Below are positions 62,281-64,000 of a stretch of DNA of 64,000 bases, piece after piece. Below the pieces are notes generated by a model. That model was not told where the DNA came from. It did not search any database and worked only from the letters and a program-made list of their open reading frames with translations. Source of the DNA: Eubacteriaceae bacterium (GTDB taxonomy: Bacteria; Bacillota; Clostridia; Peptostreptococcales; Anaerovoracaceae); NCBI GenBank assembly GCA_902362435.1, contig CABIWW010000003.1:62001-126000 (forward strand). The letters are read 5' to 3'. The translations under genes were made by a program, and so were the position numbers. Numbering within the stretch: position 1 is the first letter of the stretch; every line of letters starts with the position of its first letter.

Positions 62281-63654
62281 TTTATTATCAATCAATAAAT
62301 CTTTTGGATTTTTCTTTAAAATACCTGCTGAGGAAATGATCAGAGATATTATAAGCACCAGACTCATGAATAAAATCACATACAGCATAGACTTTGGCAA
62401 TATGCTGATATCCAGACTTGTCAAAGTTTTGTTGAATCCATCAACTTCTGCCCCTCCGCCAAGCTGGCTCGATGATGATTGTTTTGCTATCTGTTTAGTG
62501 ATATCACCAGTTACCTTATTTAATATATTATTTCCAAGGTTAGCACCTGTAAACCTAGCTAAGAAATAAGCTCCTGTAAATGCCGGAATTGATATGAACA
62601 TCAATTCCATTAAGAATTGCCCGAAAATTGCTAACTTGGAAACTCCTAATGATAATAAAACTGCTATCTCTTTTTTCCTGGCATTCATCCACAGAAACAG
62701 CAGTAACGAAACTACAGCACCTGCAAATATCAGAGAGCCGGCAAACAACTTATTCGCTATTGAATATATACCTGATATGGACTGCTGCAATGCAGGATAA
62801 TTCGATGAACTTTTGATCAAATTATAATCTCTCCAATTTATATCCAGTTTTCCGAGATCTTTTATCACCTTATCTAAATTCTTATCGCCTTTTACAAAAA
62901 AAGTCGCATCCTGATATACTGCTGTATCTTCTGTATTCCCGTAAACTTTAGCAGCTGTGTCGATATCCGTTATCAGAGTATTTTCGTAAAGCTCTTGTGC
63001 TGCACTTACACCACCATTATTATGTCCATCAAAAAGACCTTTTATCTCCGCTTCGACCGTTTCATCTGCACCTTTCTCATTATCAGCATCAAATAAATTA
63101 GACTTTACTTTTATCTTATCTCCAACTTTCAAATTATTCTTTTCTGCCAAATCTTTATGCATCAGAACTTTGTTTTTATCCTGATTTTCCAAATGTTCGC
63201 CTTCAATCAATTTATAGGCTCCTGACACGAATTTTGTTTCTTTTGACGAGTCATTAACTCCCGTCAGCATGACAGTTCTCTTAAAGTTTTTTGCTCTCTC
63301 CGGTGATTGATATGCAAGCGTTTCCTGAGTTTCTATAATGTCATGATCAACCAGATCAGCTACGCTGTTTATCCTTTTAACATAAGACTGTATATTTTCA
63401 GTTTCGGATATTTTTTTAATATCCTGTCCTTTTACATTGCCTCCTCCCCTGGGTGTGCCTGGATTTACCTGCCTGTTTATTTCCATAGAAAAGCTATTTG
63501 TAATACTGCCGAAAGTTTCTTCTGAAGCCCTGTTTGTAGCATCTTTAATAGACAAACTGATCAGACTAAGAGTTGACATTGATAAAATAACTAATAATAT
63601 TATGACTGATTTCAAACTTTTTCTAGTTACGTATGCAAAAGCATTTTTTATCAT
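62278..63654 (-). CDS. FtsX-type ABC permease (Vex-like)
   Basis: 458 residues. TM1 near 17-38, a long extracellular domain (about 45-280) with a Gly/Pro-rich stretch (NPGTPRGGGNVKG), then three helices near 295-320, 345-370 and 425-450. MNARKKEIAVLLSLGVSKLAIFGQF is the conserved permease motif. It is the membrane part of an export or mechanotransmission complex with the adjacent ATPase. Confidence 0.88.
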   Translation of the reverse strand: MIKNAFAYVTRKSLKSVIILLVILSMSTLSLISLSIKDATNRASEETFGSITNSFSMEINRQVNPGTPRGGGNVKGQDIKKISETENIQSYVKRINSVADLVDHDIIETQETLAYQSPERAKNFKRTVMLTGVNDSSKETKFVSGAYKLIEGEHLENQDKNKVLMHKDLAEKNNLKVGDKIKVKSNLFDADNEKGADETVEAEIKGLFDGHNNGGVSAAQELYENTLITDIDTAAKVYGNTEDTAVYQDATFFVKGDKNLDKVIKDLGKLDINWRDYNLIKSSSNYPALQQSISGIYSIANKLFAGSLIFAGAVVSLLLFLWMNARKKEIAVLLSLGVSKLAIFGQFLMELMFISIPAFTGAYFLARFTGANLGNNILNKVTGDITKQIAKQSSSSQLGGGAEVDGFNKTLTSLDISILPKSMLYVILFMSLVLIISLIISSAGILKKNPKDLLIDNK

Positions 63655-63656
63655 TA

Positions 63657-64000
63657 CTACACCTCCGTATTGATTTTACTTACTTCTTTTAGTTTTTTAC
63701 CACTCAGCTCTAAAATGACGTCTGCGGCATCTGCGACCTCTTTACTGTGTGTTACAACTATCACACATTTATTTCTCTCTTTAGCCAGCTTCTTTAATAT
63801 CGCTATTATTTCTCCGGCAGTAGCACTATCCAGATTACCTGTAGGTTCGTCTGCTAATATTACAGGTGCTTCCGACACTAAAGCTCTTGCTATAGCAACT
63901 CTTTGCTGTTGACCACCTGATAATTTCATTACATTTCTTTTTATCTGTTTTTCATCAAGACCTAATTCGATCAAAATACTTTCTGATGATTTTTTATTTA
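63657..64000 (-). CDS. ABC transporter ATPase (LolD/MacB type), 5' end beyond the window
   Basis: The C-terminal part of about 114 residues is visible. Signature [15 protein letters not shown], Walker [14 protein letters not shown] and switch His in [15 protein letters not shown]. The frame stays open to the window edge. The stop is 2 bases before the permease start, so the pair is one operon. Confidence 0.93.
   Translation of the reverse strand, partial: NKKSSESILIELGLDEKQIKRNVMKLSGGQQQRVAIARALVSEAPVILADEPTGNLDSATAGEIIAILKKLAKERNKCVIVVTHSKEVADAADVILELSGKKLKEVSKINTEV

Overview
The window reads as a chromosomal segment of a strictly anaerobic, low-to-moderate GC Firmicute of the class Clostridia, plausibly an Eubacteriales Family XIII / Anaerovoracaceae-type amino-acid fermenter. 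The grounds are AGGAGG-type ribosome sites, frequent ATA isoleucine codons, occasional TTG and GTG starts, a minimal SUF (SufC+SufB-like) pair, a CsoR-controlled CopA, an ACT/DUF711 pair, Tn916-like integrase genes and a lysine 2,3-aminomutase operon under sigma-54 control. No rRNA, tRNA or CRISPR array was recognised.

Layout. 1-19.5 kb is core chromosome: a lipoprotein and membrane-protein pair, an XRE regulator, two polysaccharide deacetylases, an Elp3-like radical SAM protein, ACT+DUF711, a Cys/Gly-rich small protein, copper export (CopA-CsoR with its operator inside the promoter), a YeiH-type carrier, ExoA, SufB/C, an HD hydrolase, a DUF1538-PII fusion membrane protein, YfiH and a low-molecular-weight phosphatase (LMW-PTP).

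20-33.2 kb is AT-richer mobile DNA inserted at the 5' end of the LMW-PTP gene. A perfect 23-bp direct repeat (19959-19981 and 31624-31646) bounds an 11.7-kb element. It carries integrase, excisionase, a DnaC-like loader, a RepA_N initiator, a broken primase, a hairpin-rich intergenic region, a type III restriction-modification system, a probable Kiwa pair (KwaB then KwaA) and an AbiF/Abi_2 protein with an adjacent, independently promoted structured RNA. To its right lie a dead Abi_2 gene behind a strong promoter and a third, diverged copy of the phosphatase 5' end. 33.2-43.6 kb is a second defence block on the minus strand. It runs Fic, Fic, HsdM, an unknown two-helix membrane protein, HsdS, a fused AAA-ATPase/DUF4435 (PARIS/OLD-like) protein, HsdR.

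43.7-55.6 kb is a lysine-catabolism regulon. An operon encodes lysine 2,3-aminomutase, a two-subunit CoA-transferase, a thiolase, a class III aminotransferase and a DUF2889-like protein, and ends with a sigma-54 activator. The activator's N-terminal half resembles 3,5-diaminohexanoate dehydrogenase (Kdd). A NhaC-type carrier and an EamA-type exporter flank it. All three transcription units have good -24/-12 elements, and each has a related motif about 100-210 bp upstream. This unusual sensor and its regulon are the most promising undescribed system here.

55.7-64 kb holds a TetR-controlled ECF-type importer, an unknown acidic protein and a very AT-rich two-component system with a FtsX-type ABC transporter (VncRS/Vex-like) that runs off the window end.
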